A stretch of 64,000 nt of DNA from PRO6 sp035565775 (GTDB lineage Bacteria > Pseudomonadota > Alphaproteobacteria > Rhizobiales > Xanthobacteraceae). The notes beneath the pieces are model-generated. The model searched no databases and was not told where the DNA came from. It saw only the letters and a program-made list of their open reading frames with translations. Location: NCBI GenBank assembly GCA_035565775.1, contig DATMRW010000014.1:62001-126000 (forward strand), given 5' to 3'. The translations under genes and the position numbers were made by a program. Position 1 is the stretch's first letter. Every line of letters starts with the position of its first letter. This document shows, one piece after another, positions 24,217 to 33,627 of this stretch.

Positions 24217-24705
24217 ATGACCGGAACTCCACAGACCGGACAAACAAGCCGCGACCTGCTCATCGCCGACATAGTGGCCCGCACCGGCATCGACGACGCC
24301 ATGATCGAACGGCTGGTCCGCACGTTCTACGACCGCGTCCGTAATGATGACCTGATCGGCCCGATCTTCGATAGCCGGGTGGAGGACTGGGAAAGCCACC
24401 TCCAGCGCATGTTCGCCTTCTGGTCGTCGGTGGCGCTGATGAGCGGTCGCTATCACGGCTCGCCGATGGCGGTGCATATGCCGCTGCCGATCGATACGCC
24501 GCATTTCGACCGCTGGCTCGAACTGTTCGCCGCTACCGCGCACGAAACCTGCCCGCCGGCAGCCGCCGCGCATTTTCTCGAGCGCGCCCACCGCATCGCC
24601 GACAGTTTTGAGATGGGCATCGCCTTCCAGAAAAAGGAGATCCGGCCGCGCCGCGTCCGGCCCGCGAGCACGCGACTGCCGGAAGCCCCGCCCGCGGGCG
24701 AGTGA
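24217..24705 (+). CDS. Group III truncated haemoglobin
   Basis: Haem protein of 162 residues for O2/NO binding. By comparison with Campylobacter Ctb the key residues are Y38 (B10, FYDRVR), H61 (E7, EDWESH), H87 (F8 proximal, AVHMPLP) and W100 (G8, DRWLELF), all present. A C-terminal tail of about 25 basic and Pro-rich residues extends past the fold. Start 24217 has GAGG 5 bases upstream; ATG 24184 lacks a binding site and falls at the predicted transcription start. Likely NO detoxification or an oxygen-related role. Confidence 0.9.
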   Translation: MTGTPQTGQTSRDLLIADIVARTGIDDAMIERLVRTFYDRVRNDDLIGPIFDSRVEDWESHLQRMFAFWSSVALMSGRYHGSPMAVHMPLPIDTPHFDRWLELFAATAHETCPPAAAAHFLERAHRIADSFEMGIAFQKKEIRPRRVRPASTRLPEAPPAGE

Positions 24706-24716
24706 CGCGGTGGGCG

Positions 24717-26492
24717 CTAATACCCGACTGCGGCGGCGCCGCGGGTGCGCGGATCGGCTGCGCCCTGTAACACATTCCTGACGACGGCAATCGAATTGGC
24801 CGAGGTCTGGCCGAGCGGGGTCGTGATCTTGTGCCCGCGGATGCCGAGTTGGTCGAGCACCGCCGGATCGAACCCCTTCTCGACCCGCGTTTCGTCGGGC
24901 AGCCATTGATGATGCAGCCGCGGCAGCGCCACTGCCCGCATGATGTCCATGCGGTGATCGATGACGTTGCTCACCACCTGCATCACCGCCGAAATGATCC
25001 GGCTGCCGCCCGGCGAGCCGGTCACCAGCACGACCCGGCCATCCTTCAGCACGATCGTCGGCGTCATCGACGACAGCGGCCGCTTGCCGGGGCCGGGCAG
25101 ATTGGCGGCGTAGCCGACCAGCCCATAGGCGTTCGATGCACCGGGCGCAGCGGTGAAATCGTCCAGCTCGTTGTTGAGCAGCACCCCGGTGCCCTCGGCG
25201 ACGAGGCCGACGCCATAGCTGAAGTTCAGCGTGTAGGTGTTGCTGACCGCGTTGCCCTCGCCATCGACCACGGAAAAGTGCGTGGTGTTGTCGCCCTCGC
25301 GCGCCGGCTCGAGCAGCGTGCCGATCGCGGCGGACGGCGTTGCCAGATCGCCGTCGATGGTGAGGCGTTGCCGCGCCGCATAGCTTTTCGACAGCAGCCG
25401 CTCCAGCGGCATATCGGTGAACGCCGGATCGCCAAGGAAGCGCGCCCGGTCGGCGTAAGCGCGCTTCATCGCCTCAATCAGCAGATGCAGCGCCTGAGGC
25501 GAGCCGGGCTTCATCGCGCCGAGGTCAAAGCTTTCCAGAATATTCAGCGTCTCGATCAGCACGACGCCGCCTGAGGATGGCAGCGGCATGGAAACGATGT
25601 CGTAGCCGCGATAGCTGCCGCGCACCGGCGTGCGCACAACCGGCTGGTAAGCCTTGAGGTCATCCGTGGTGATCAGGCCGCCGGCCTGCCGGATTCCCGA
25701 TGACAGTTTTTCCGCGACCTCGCCCTCGTAGAAGCCGGACGGGCCGCGCGAGGCGATCGCCTCGAGGGTGTTGGCGAGATCGGTCTGGCGCAGCAGATCG
25801 CCCGGTTGCAGCGAAGTGCCGTCCGGCCGCGAGAAGATCTTTGCAGACGCCGGCCAGCGTGCCAGCCGCTTGTGCCAGCGCGGCAGCGTATCGGCGATGT
25901 CGTCGGCAACCGCGATGCCCTCACGCGCGAGCAGGATCGACGGCGCCAGAATGTCGGCGAGGGAGAACTTGCCGGAGCCATATTTTTCCAGCGCCAGCGC
26001 CAACCCGGCGACCGTACCTGGAACACCGATGCCGAGACCCTGATCGCGTGAGCGGGCGGCATCCGGTTGCCCGTCATCGCCCAAAAACATTTTGGGCGTC
26101 GCGGCTGCAGGGGCCGTTTCGCGATAGTCGATCGCGATGTCTTCTTTCGCCTTGGCGAGATGGATCAGCATGAAGCCGCCGCCGCCGAGATTGCCGGCGC
26201 GCGGATAGGTCACGGCCATCGCAAAGCCGGCGGCAACCGCTGCGTCCACCGCGTTGCCGCCGCGCTTGAGGAACCCGGCGCCGATCTCGGCCGCAATGCG
26301 CTCCTGCGCCACGACCATGCCGTGAAACGCCTCGACCGCGCGCGCATTTGTCGCAATCGCCGCCAGATCAGCGCCGCCGCGTACATCCTGAGCGTAAGGC
26401 CGGGGCACGGCAAATATCGTTGCCACCGCAACAACCGCAATCATGCGGCCGACCGTTTTTGCAACACCATGCCCCGCTAACCTCACCGCCAC
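24717..26492 (-). CDS. ggt: Gamma-glutamyltransferase, periplasmic
   Basis: 591-residue Ntn-hydrolase precursor that hydrolyses or transfers the gamma-glutamyl group of glutathione. It has a Sec signal (IAVVAVATIFAVPRPYAQD) at the N-terminus, the autocleavage/nucleophile Thr in NTTHFSVVDGEGNAVSNTY near residue 400, and PLPSSGGVVLIE and TGSPGGSRI in the small subunit or interface. The start is GTG at 26492, with GGAG 7 bases upstream. It could serve to recycle glutathione conjugates. Only 11 bases separate it from the convergent haemoglobin gene. Confidence 0.93.
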   Translation of the reverse strand: MAVRLAGHGVAKTVGRMIAVVAVATIFAVPRPYAQDVRGGADLAAIATNARAVEAFHGMVVAQERIAAEIGAGFLKRGGNAVDAAVAAGFAMAVTYPRAGNLGGGGFMLIHLAKAKEDIAIDYRETAPAAATPKMFLGDDGQPDAARSRDQGLGIGVPGTVAGLALALEKYGSGKFSLADILAPSILLAREGIAVADDIADTLPRWHKRLARWPASAKIFSRPDGTSLQPGDLLRQTDLANTLEAIASRGPSGFYEGEVAEKLSSGIRQAGGLITTDDLKAYQPVVRTPVRGSYRGYDIVSMPLPSSGGVVLIETLNILESFDLGAMKPGSPQALHLLIEAMKRAYADRARFLGDPAFTDMPLERLLSKSYAARQRLTIDGDLATPSAAIGTLLEPAREGDNTTHFSVVDGEGNAVSNTYTLNFSYGVGLVAEGTGVLLNNELDDFTAAPGASNAYGLVGYAANLPGPGKRPLSSMTPTIVLKDGRVVLVTGSPGGSRIISAVMQVVSNVIDHRMDIMRAVALPRLHHQWLPDETRVEKGFDPAVLDQLGIRGHKITTPLGQTSANSIAVVRNVLQGAADPRTRGAAAVGY

Positions 26493-26604
26493 CTCTCAGC
26501 TCCGATCCTCTCGTGAAACAATTTTCCAGCATTCAGGTCGTTATAGTGTTCAAATGATGTTGGATCAGCCTCCTCTTTGATTCGCCCTGCGGAACCGCAC
26601 CCCT

Positions 26605-28008
26605 ATGAGCCTTTCTACCCCAGCGATCAGCCCCCAGACTGACGCGCCGCTGCACCGCTACCCTTCCCGTTCCGCCGTCATGGGCTGGATATTGTTCGAT
26701 TGGGCAGCGCAGCCCTACTTCACGCTCATAACAGTTTTCGTGTTCGCCCCGTATTTCGCCAGCAGGGTTGCGCCGGACCCGGCTACCGGGCAGGCGCTGT
26801 GGGGCTTTGCCACCGCCGCCGCGGGCCTGATCATCGCAATCTTCTCGCCGGTGCTCGGCGCGATCGCCGACGCCAGCGGTCGCCGCAAGCCGTGGATCGC
26901 GGCTTTTGGCCTGCTGCTCGTGATCGGCTCCTCGATGATGTGGCTGGCGAAGCCCGGCGACACGTCCTCGATCGTGCCGGTGCTGCTCGCCTTCGGCGTC
27001 GCAACGATCGGCGTCGAGTTCGCCACCGTCTTCAACAATGCGATGATGCCGACGCTGGTGCCGCCGGATCGCATCGGGCGCCTATCCGGCACCGGCTGGG
27101 CGGTCGGCTATATCGGCGGCATCCTCAGCCTGATCGTGGTGCTCGGCTTCCTCGCCGCCAATCCCGACACCGGCCGCACCCTGTTCGGCCTCGTGCCGCT
27201 GTTCGGGCTCGATCCGGCGATGCACGAGGGCGACCGCATGTCCGGCCCGCTCACGGGCCTGTGGTTCGTCATCTTCGTGCTGCCGATGTTTCTGCTGACG
27301 CCGGACTATCCGGCGAGGAATTCGCTCAAGACGGCGCTGCGCGTGGGCCTGAAGGACCTGCGCGCGACGTTGCGGTCGCTGCCCTCGCAGCGCTCGCTGC
27401 TGATCTTCCTGATCGCCAACATGATCTATACCGACGGGCTGGTGTCGCTGTTCGCCTTCGGCGGCATCTACGCGGCCGGCACGTTCGGCTGGAACACGAT
27501 CCAGATCGGCAGTTTCGGCATTCTTCTCGCGGCGGCCGGCACCCTCGGCGCCTGGATCGGCGGCAAGCTCGACGATCTCCTCGGCGCGAAAACCGTGATC
27601 GGTGCCTGCCTCGTGCTGCTGCTCGCGACGATCGGTCTCATCCTGCTGATCGACCGCGACTCGGTGTTTTTCATCCCGGTTGAGCCGCCGGTTCGCGGCG
27701 GGCCGCTGTTCTCCGGCCGAGCCGAGCAGGCCTATATGGTGCTCGGCTTCGTCATGGGCGCGGCCGCCGGACCGCTTCAGGCGGCATCCCGCAGCCTCCT
27801 GATCCAGATGGCGCCGCGCGACCGTGTCACCCAGTATTTCGGCCTGTTCGCCCTCACCGGCAAGGTGACGTCCTTCATCGGGCCGCTGCTGATCGGCGTC
27901 GTGACCGCGGTGACCGCCAGCCAGAAGGCCGGAATGGCGATGCTGCTGCTGTTTTTCATTGCCGGCCTTGCGCTGCTGCCCCTGATAAAGCCGAAGGCCG
28001 CGGCCTGA
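26605..28008 (+). CDS. MFS transporter, UMF1/Atg22-like family
   Basis: 467 residues, about 12 membrane helices. The opening VMGWILFDWAAQPYFTLI and the loop GAIADASGRRKPWIA are characteristic of the UMF1 (Atg22-like) family. A longer periplasmic loop (about 185-205) and a second near 360-375 separate helices. The substrate for bacterial members is not established. It is alone on the plus strand between ggt and ptsN. Confidence 0.88.
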   Translation: MSLSTPAISPQTDAPLHRYPSRSAVMGWILFDWAAQPYFTLITVFVFAPYFASRVAPDPATGQALWGFATAAAGLIIAIFSPVLGAIADASGRRKPWIAAFGLLLVIGSSMMWLAKPGDTSSIVPVLLAFGVATIGVEFATVFNNAMMPTLVPPDRIGRLSGTGWAVGYIGGILSLIVVLGFLAANPDTGRTLFGLVPLFGLDPAMHEGDRMSGPLTGLWFVIFVLPMFLLTPDYPARNSLKTALRVGLKDLRATLRSLPSQRSLLIFLIANMIYTDGLVSLFAFGGIYAAGTFGWNTIQIGSFGILLAAAGTLGAWIGGKLDDLLGAKTVIGACLVLLLATIGLILLIDRDSVFFIPVEPPVRGGPLFSGRAEQAYMVLGFVMGAAAGPLQAASRSLLIQMAPRDRVTQYFGLFALTGKVTSFIGPLLIGVVTAVTASQKAGMAMLLLFFIAGLALLPLIKPKAAA

Positions 28009-28053
28009 AAAGGCACCTGAAAAGGCAACAGGCCCGCCCGGCATGAAAATGCT

Positions 28054-28077
28054 GAAAAAGCCGGTGCGGAGACCGGA
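28054..28077 (-). terminator. Possible terminator after ptsN
   Basis: Minus-strand CCGGT-N6-ACCGG followed by CTTTTT. The stem is only five pairs, so it is weak. Confidence 0.4.
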
Positions 28078-28079
28078 AC

Positions 28080-28547
28080 TCAGGCTTCCGGTACAGTCGC
28101 CGGCGGCAGGGCCAGCACCGAGAAGATGGCCTCGGCGTCGCGCGAAGCCCGCAATTTCTTGGCGATCTCCTGATCTCTGAGCAGGCGCGCGATCCGCGCC
28201 AGCGCCTTCAGGTGGTCTGCGCCGGCCCCCTCCGGGGCGAGCAGCAGAAACAGGAGATCAACCGGCTGGCCGTCCATCGCCTCGAAGTCGATCGGACGCT
28301 CGAGGCGGGCGAACAGCCCGAAAATCCGGTCCAGCTTTGGCAGTTTGCCATGCGGAATCGCAACGCCGTAACCGACGGCGGTTGTCCCGAGCTTCTCCCG
28401 CTGCAAAAGCACTTCAAAGATTGCGCGCTCGCTTTGCCCTGTCAGTTCAGCCGCGCGCGCAGACAGCTCCTGGAGCGCCTGCTTCTTGCTGTTGACCTTC
28501 AAAGCCGGGAGAATCGCCTCGGGTGCGACCAGGTCGATAATCGTCAT
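28080..28547 (-). CDS. ptsN: PTS IIA-like nitrogen regulatory protein PtsN (EIIA-Ntr)
   Basis: 155 residues. Phosphorylated histidine H66 in GVAIPHGKLP. The EIIA fold continues with LFLLLAPEGAGADHLKALARIARLL. ATG 28547 gives the standard MTIIDLV start; the binding site GGAACG is part of a 10-base palindrome (GGAACGTTCC). It follows rpoN and hpf, the classic order, and reports PTS-Ntr phosphorylation state to potassium and nitrogen/carbon control. Confidence 0.95.
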   Translation of the reverse strand: MTIIDLVAPEAILPALKVNSKKQALQELSARAAELTGQSERAIFEVLLQREKLGTTAVGYGVAIPHGKLPKLDRIFGLFARLERPIDFEAMDGQPVDLLFLLLAPEGAGADHLKALARIARLLRDQEIAKKLRASRDAEAIFSVLALPPATVPEA

Positions 28548-28672
28548 GGAACGTTCCGAGAATAATTTCGTCTCTATCGTCCGATGAGTCCGGCCGGACA
28601 TTAGCACAAATGCCGGCCGAAACCATCAAAGGCCGCGGACCATAGGGACGACCTCGCTAGGCGTCAATGCCG

Positions 28673-29317
28673 TCAGCCATGTTCTTTGGGGTTGACTTTT
28701 GGCGGATCGACCCAACCGATATTCCCGTCCGGCCGTCGGTAGATCATGTTCACCCGTCCGCTGCTGCCGTGCTGGAAGATCACCACCGGCGCTCCGGTAA
28801 AATCCAGCTCCATCACCGCCTCGCTCACCGACAGCCGCTTCAGGGCCGTCGTCGTCTCCGCAATGACGACAGGGTTGAAGGCAATGACCTCTTCTTCGCT
28901 CTCCGCTTCCGGTGCTTCGATGATGTAGCTCTGCGCGTCGAGCGTCGCCTCGTCCGACAACACGCCGACATCGCCGCCGCCGAGCTGCGCCTTGACGCGT
29001 TCGGCGGCATGCTCCATCCGCGCCGAGCGATCCTTCAAGCGGCTCTTGTATCGTCGCAGCCGTTTTTCGATTTGCATGAGAGCAAGGTCGGCGCTCGCAT
29101 AGGCATCCGCCGCGTTCGCACTCGCTTCCAGCGTCGCGCCCGATGCGAGATGAAGGGCACAATCCGCGCGAAATCCAAAGCCGTCTTTGCTGAACGTGCA
29201 GTGCCCCGAATAGCCGCCATCAAAATATTTCCGCAGCACCTCCTCGGTTCGGTCACTCACGCGGCCGCGCAGGGCGTCACTCACACTGATGCGCTTGCCT
29301 GAGACTCGAATAGTCAT
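28673..29317 (-). CDS. hpf: Ribosome hibernation-promoting factor, long form
   Basis: 214 residues with two domains: the N-terminal ribosome-binding S30AE domain (MTIRVSGKRISVSDALRGRV, to about 110) and a C-terminal dimerisation domain (VVIFQHGSSGRVNMIYRRPD, about 175-205) joined by an acidic linker. Long HPF joins 70S into 100S ribosomes in stationary phase. Between rpoN and ptsN as in other alphaproteobacteria. Confidence 0.94.
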   Translation of the reverse strand: MTIRVSGKRISVSDALRGRVSDRTEEVLRKYFDGGYSGHCTFSKDGFGFRADCALHLASGATLEASANAADAYASADLALMQIEKRLRRYKSRLKDRSARMEHAAERVKAQLGGGDVGVLSDEATLDAQSYIIEAPEAESEEEVIAFNPVVIAETTTALKRLSVSEAVMELDFTGAPVVIFQHGSSGRVNMIYRRPDGNIGWVDPPKVNPKEHG

Positions 29318-29467
29318 GTCGTGCCTCGCTCTCCAATTAAGGAACTACCAGCATTCCGCTTGCGGGCACCTGCGTCAAGTGAGGTTTCTTGCGATTCAGC
29401 TTGAAGAGAAATGACAGAGCACAATGCGCGTTGAACTGCGAGTGTGCGGCATGAAATCGCAACGAGA

Positions 29468-31018
29468 TCAGCGCCTGCCGAAACGACTCTGCTTGTCCCG
29501 GCGACGCTGCACGGATGAGGGGATCTTCATCGCCTCGCGATACTTGGCGACGGTTCTCCGCGCGATATCAATTCCCGACTCGCGCAATCGTTCCACCAGC
29601 GCATCGTCGGACAAAATGTCGGCGGGATCCTCCGCATCGATGAGCTGGCGGATGCGGTGACGAACCGATTCCGCCGAGTGCGCCTCGCCGCCATCGGCAG
29701 CCGCAATCGAAGCGGTGAAGAAGTATTTTAGTTCAAAATTTCCCCGGTTCGTCGCCATGTATTTGTTGGCCGTCACGCGCGACACGGTGGATTCATGCAT
29801 CTCGATTGCATCGGCAATCGCACGCAGATTGAGCGGCCGCAGATGATCGACGCCGTAAGTAAAAAATCCGTCCTGCTGGCGCACGATCTCCTTTGCGACC
29901 TTGAGAATGGTGCGCGCCCGCTGATCGAGCGCGCGTACCAGCCACGTCGCATTCTGCAGACAATCGCTGAAGTAAGATTTGTCTTCGTCCTTGCGCAGCG
30001 ACTTCGTCAGCTTGGCGTAGTAAGTCTGATTGACCAGCACGCGCGGCAAGGTCTCGCTGTTGAGCTCGACGAGCCAGCCGCCGTCGGCAGCGGGACGCAC
30101 GTAAATGTCCGGCACCAATGTCTCGGCGCGAAACGATGAAAACCTCAGTCCGGGCTTGGGGTCGAGCTGGCGAATCTCCGCAAACATGTCGGCGAGATCG
30201 TCGTCGTCGACACCGCAGATTTTGCGAAGCGCGGCAACGTCGCGCCGTGCCACGAGATCAAGATGCGCGACTAGCAACGCCATCGCTGGATCGAAGCGAT
30301 CGCGCTCGCGCAGTTGCAGCGCAAGACACTCGCTGAGACTGCGCGCGCAGACGCCCGCCGGATCGAAGGTCTGCAGCACGCCGAGCACGCGCGCGACATC
30401 GGCCGCGGTCGCGCCAAGGCGCTCGGCAATGTCCTCAATGTTCGTGGTGAGGTAACCCGCCTCATCCACGAGGTCGATGATGTAGCGGCCGATCATGCGA
30501 TCGGCCGGCGCGTCGACTGCGACGGCAAGCTGTTCGGCAAGGTGATCGGCAAGCGTGACTTCCGCCGCAACGAAGGACTCAAGATTGTAGCCTTCGTCAT
30601 TCGATGGACCGCCGCCCCACTCGGTGTAGGTCGTCGGCGGAGCATCCTGCGCGGCGCGCGCCGCAGCCTCCGAATGATCCTCGGGAAAAAGATTGTCGAG
30701 ACCGGCGTCGAAGGTCGCCTCCATCTCATCGCGGCTGCCGAGCGCAGGCATCCAGTCGTCGGCGATGGTGCGGTCCTGCTCACTCGCTTCCGCGATCGGC
30801 TCGCCAAGATCGGGCGCGAGCGGCGCATCGACGCCCGACGGCGCCGGCTCGCCCTCGTCGGCGGTGCGCTCGAGCAGCGGGTTGCGCTCGAGCTCCTCCT
30901 CGACGAAGGCGGCGACATCGAGATTGGACAGTTGCAGCAGCTTGATCGCCTGCATCAGCTGCGGCGTCATCACCAGCGTTTGCGACTGTCGGAACTCGAG
31001 CCGTTGCGTCAGGGCCAT
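29468..31018 (-). CDS. rpoN: RNA polymerase sigma-54 factor RpoN
   Basis: 516 residues. Region I is Gln/Leu-rich (QSQTLVMTPQLMQAIKLLQL), region II acidic (about 60-140), then the core-binding domain and the C-terminal DNA-binding domain with RpoN box ARRTVAKYRE at about 486-495, intact. Directs -24/-12 promoters under enhancer-binding proteins for nitrogen, dicarboxylate and other functions. Follows lptB on the same strand. Confidence 0.97.
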   Translation of the reverse strand: MALTQRLEFRQSQTLVMTPQLMQAIKLLQLSNLDVAAFVEEELERNPLLERTADEGEPAPSGVDAPLAPDLGEPIAEASEQDRTIADDWMPALGSRDEMEATFDAGLDNLFPEDHSEAAARAAQDAPPTTYTEWGGGPSNDEGYNLESFVAAEVTLADHLAEQLAVAVDAPADRMIGRYIIDLVDEAGYLTTNIEDIAERLGATAADVARVLGVLQTFDPAGVCARSLSECLALQLRERDRFDPAMALLVAHLDLVARRDVAALRKICGVDDDDLADMFAEIRQLDPKPGLRFSSFRAETLVPDIYVRPAADGGWLVELNSETLPRVLVNQTYYAKLTKSLRKDEDKSYFSDCLQNATWLVRALDQRARTILKVAKEIVRQQDGFFTYGVDHLRPLNLRAIADAIEMHESTVSRVTANKYMATNRGNFELKYFFTASIAAADGGEAHSAESVRHRIRQLIDAEDPADILSDDALVERLRESGIDIARRTVAKYREAMKIPSSVQRRRDKQSRFGRR

Positions 31019-31128
31019 CGAAGCAGAAACCGATCCCGTTTAAGTTGGTCCGTTTCTTGCTTATCTGGTTCGCAGCCGATTGTATATGCCGTAACCGTCC
31101 CGCCCGTAATACGCGAGAAAAGTCCGCC

Positions 31129-32019
31129 TTACAGCCGGAACTCTTCGCCGAGATAGAGGCGGCGCACGTCCGGGTCGTTGACGATCTCGTCGGGCGAGCC
31201 TTCGGTCAGCACCTCGCCGGCATAGACGATGTAGGCACGGTCGGTCAGGCCGAGCGTTTCGCGGACGTTGTGGTCGGTGATGAGCACGCCGATACCGCGA
31301 TTGGTGAGATGGCGGACGAGGTCCTGAATGTCGCCGACCGCAATCGGGTCGATGCCGGCGAAGGGTTCGTCGAGCAGCATGTAGTTCGGGCGCGTCGCGA
31401 GCGCGCGGGCGATCTCGACCCGGCGGCGCTCACCGCCGGAAAGGGCAATCGAGGGCGATTTGCGCAGGCGCGTGATGTTGAACTCGTCGAGCAGGGCATC
31501 GAGTTCGGCCTCGCGCTTGCGCCGGTTCGGCTCGACCACCTCGAGAACGGAGCGGATGTTGTCCTCGACGTTCAGCCCGCGAAAAATCGACGCCTCCTGC
31601 GGCAGGTAGCCGATGCCGAGGCGGGCGCGCTGATACATCGGCAGCCGGGTGACGTCATGGCCGTCGAGCTCGACCTGCCCACGATCGGCCTTGATCAGGC
31701 CGGTGATCATGTAGAACACCGTGGTTTTGCCGGCACCGTTCGGCCCGAGCAGGCCCACCGCCTCGCCGCGGCGGACATGCAGGCTGACGCCGCGCACCAC
31801 CTGGCGCGAGCCATAGCGCTTCTCTACCCCGTGGATGGCCAGAAAGCCGGCGCGGGCCTGCGCGCGATAGGCAGGCCGTGCCGCCGCAAAACTCGGCGGC
31901 CGCTCAAGCAGCAACTCATCGTCGCCCCCAAAACTAGTGATGTCGCCGGCCTGCTGCCGCGCGCCGCCCGTGGAAGCGCGCTTGTCCTGCCGCCGGAATG
32001 CTTTCAACAGATCGACCAT
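31129..32019 (-). CDS. lptB: LPS export ABC transporter ATP-binding protein LptB
   Basis: 296 residues. Walker A GPNGAGKTT at 92-100, Q-loop YLPQEASIF, signature LSGGERRR, Walker B YMLLDEPFAGID, H-loop ITDHN. Drives LPS extraction with LptFG. About 57 residues precede the usual start (LAIHGVEKRYG), an Arg/Ala-rich, low-complexity extension absent in E. coli. ATG 32019 has AGGA close by. An internal start cannot be excluded. Confidence 0.94.
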   Translation of the reverse strand: MVDLLKAFRRQDKRASTGGARQQAGDITSFGGDDELLLERPPSFAAARPAYRAQARAGFLAIHGVEKRYGSRQVVRGVSLHVRRGEAVGLLGPNGAGKTTVFYMITGLIKADRGQVELDGHDVTRLPMYQRARLGIGYLPQEASIFRGLNVEDNIRSVLEVVEPNRRKREAELDALLDEFNITRLRKSPSIALSGGERRRVEIARALATRPNYMLLDEPFAGIDPIAVGDIQDLVRHLTNRGIGVLITDHNVRETLGLTDRAYIVYAGEVLTEGSPDEIVNDPDVRRLYLGEEFRL

Positions 32020-32141
32020 AAATCCTGACGGCCCTTATTCTTTTCGCCCGCGCGGCTCAAGCCGCGACCAAAGCCCGGCTGATGCTCGAACCAGCGCGCG
32101 GCCCGGAGAAATTTTGGAGACGACTTGCTGCCCACCGATGA

Positions 32142-32828
32142 TCAGCGCCGTTTTTGCGGGCTGTTGCTGCCCGGCAGAATCGACGTTGGCCCCGCACCAC
32201 CCCCTTCGCCCGACGACTGAAACAGGCCCTGCACCCGGCCTCCTCGCGACTCCACGCGCGACACCCCCGAGGTCATGTCGACCACCAGACGGTCGCCCCG
32301 CAACACATTCTTGCCCTGGGTCAGAACCACCCCACCGGTCATGGTGATCACGTTGGAGCGCGTGTCGAACACCGCCGTCTCGCCGGTGACCGTCTGATCC
32401 TTCTGGGTGACCATCACATTGCCGCGCGCCTCAAGCCGGTGGATCGATGAGCTGCCGCCCGGTCCGGGCGCGGCCGCCTTCATCGGGTCCTGCTTGGGGG
32501 CGGTGCCTGACTTGTTCTGATCGTAGAACACGAGCAGCGACTTGCTGCGCATCGTGGTATCGCCCTGCACCACCTTCACATCGCCGGCAAACGTCGCGAC
32601 CTTGTCCTTGTCGCGCATTTCGAGGCTCGCCGCATCGATCTGGATCGGCTTGTCGCGGTTCTGCGAAAAGCCCTGCATCGCGTTCGGCACGCCGCTGACG
32701 GTGCTGCCCTTGGCCGGGGCCTGCGGCTGCGCAAGCGCCGCCTCGCCGCCAGCCATCAGCGCGGCGGTCATGAGCGCCGCCGCGGCGCCGCGGCGCCAAA
32801 GCATCGGAAAACTGTGAGGGATCGTCAT
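32142..32828 (-). CDS. lptA: LPS transport periplasmic protein LptA
   Basis: 228 residues with a signal peptide (LMTAALMAGGEAALAQ). The OstA/LptA beta-jellyroll includes PIQIDAASLEMRDKDKVATF, GDVKVVQGDTTMRSKSLLVF and GGVVLTQGKNVLRGDRLVVD. A Pro/Gly-rich insert near 105-120 and a disordered tail are present. Bridges the LPS path from LptC to LptD. Starts 1 base after lptC. Confidence 0.93.
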   Translation of the reverse strand: MTIPHSFPMLWRRGAAAALMTAALMAGGEAALAQPQAPAKGSTVSGVPNAMQGFSQNRDKPIQIDAASLEMRDKDKVATFAGDVKVVQGDTTMRSKSLLVFYDQNKSGTAPKQDPMKAAAPGPGGSSSIHRLEARGNVMVTQKDQTVTGETAVFDTRSNVITMTGGVVLTQGKNVLRGDRLVVDMTSGVSRVESRGGRVQGLFQSSGEGGGAGPTSILPGSNSPQKRR

Positions 32829-32829
32829 C

Positions 32830-33534
32830 TTATCGGTTTGCTCCCGTCGGGGCCGTCTCAGCCTCCGCGCCGCCCTCCGGCGGGACAGTGGGACTGTCCA
32901 TCATCAGGGTCATCGATACGCCGCCCTCGAACCGCACAACTTCGCCGCGATCGACAATCCGCAAACCATTGGCATCGAGCGTCCCGTTGAGCAACTTGAC
33001 CGCGACCGGCTTATCCGACGTGACGTCGCCGCGCGCAATATCGATGGTCGCGCGCACCAGCCGCGCCTCGTAGCCGATCGAGGACTGCAGAAAAATATCG
33101 TTGGTGAGGCTGAGAAGCTGGGTCTTGGTGTCGAACCGGCCATCGCGCGCATCCATCGTCAGCGAGGACTTGTCCTCCATCACGACGCGGGCGCGAATAT
33201 CCTGAAGATCGACATGATTCGGCGAGGCGAGGTCCTGGATCGCCGCCTTGGCCCAGACCTCATAGGGTCGCTGATCCGGGGTGAACCCGGCCAGATGCGG
33301 CGATTCCATCGTGATCTTGGTGCCGGAGACCACCAGATTGCTGATGTCGATCGGCAAATTCGCCAGCACCCGGAAGGGGTTGAAGATCGAGACCGCAATG
33401 ATGGCGCCCATCGACAGGACCACCGCCACCGGGATGAGCCAGCGCAACGCCCGCACGCGGCGGCTGTGCCGCGCGGCGACGACGAAACGCTTGTCCATCA
33501 TTGCCTGGTAGTCGGGAACCTGAACCGAAGACAC
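32830..33534 (-). CDS. lptC: LPS export protein LptC
   Basis: 234 residues, bitopic inner-membrane protein. Basic N-terminus (ARHSRRVRALRW), one helix (LIPVAVVLSMGAIIAVSIF, about 33-51), then the periplasmic OstA-like domain that hands LPS to LptA. The start codon is GTG, with AAGGA 6 bases upstream. First gene of lptC-lptA-lptB-rpoN. Confidence 0.92.
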   Translation of the reverse strand: MSSVQVPDYQAMMDKRFVVAARHSRRVRALRWLIPVAVVLSMGAIIAVSIFNPFRVLANLPIDISNLVVSGTKITMESPHLAGFTPDQRPYEVWAKAAIQDLASPNHVDLQDIRARVVMEDKSSLTMDARDGRFDTKTQLLSLTNDIFLQSSIGYEARLVRATIDIARGDVTSDKPVAVKLLNGTLDANGLRIVDRGEVVRFEGGVSMTLMMDSPTVPPEGGAEAETAPTGANR

Positions 33535-33627
33535 ACGCCATCCTTTCCCTCAGCCTCGACGCGAGGCCCGCCGCTGCGAAATCTGCCGACGGCGGCGACA
33601 GTTATCGGGCAAACGCGGCGGAATTGG

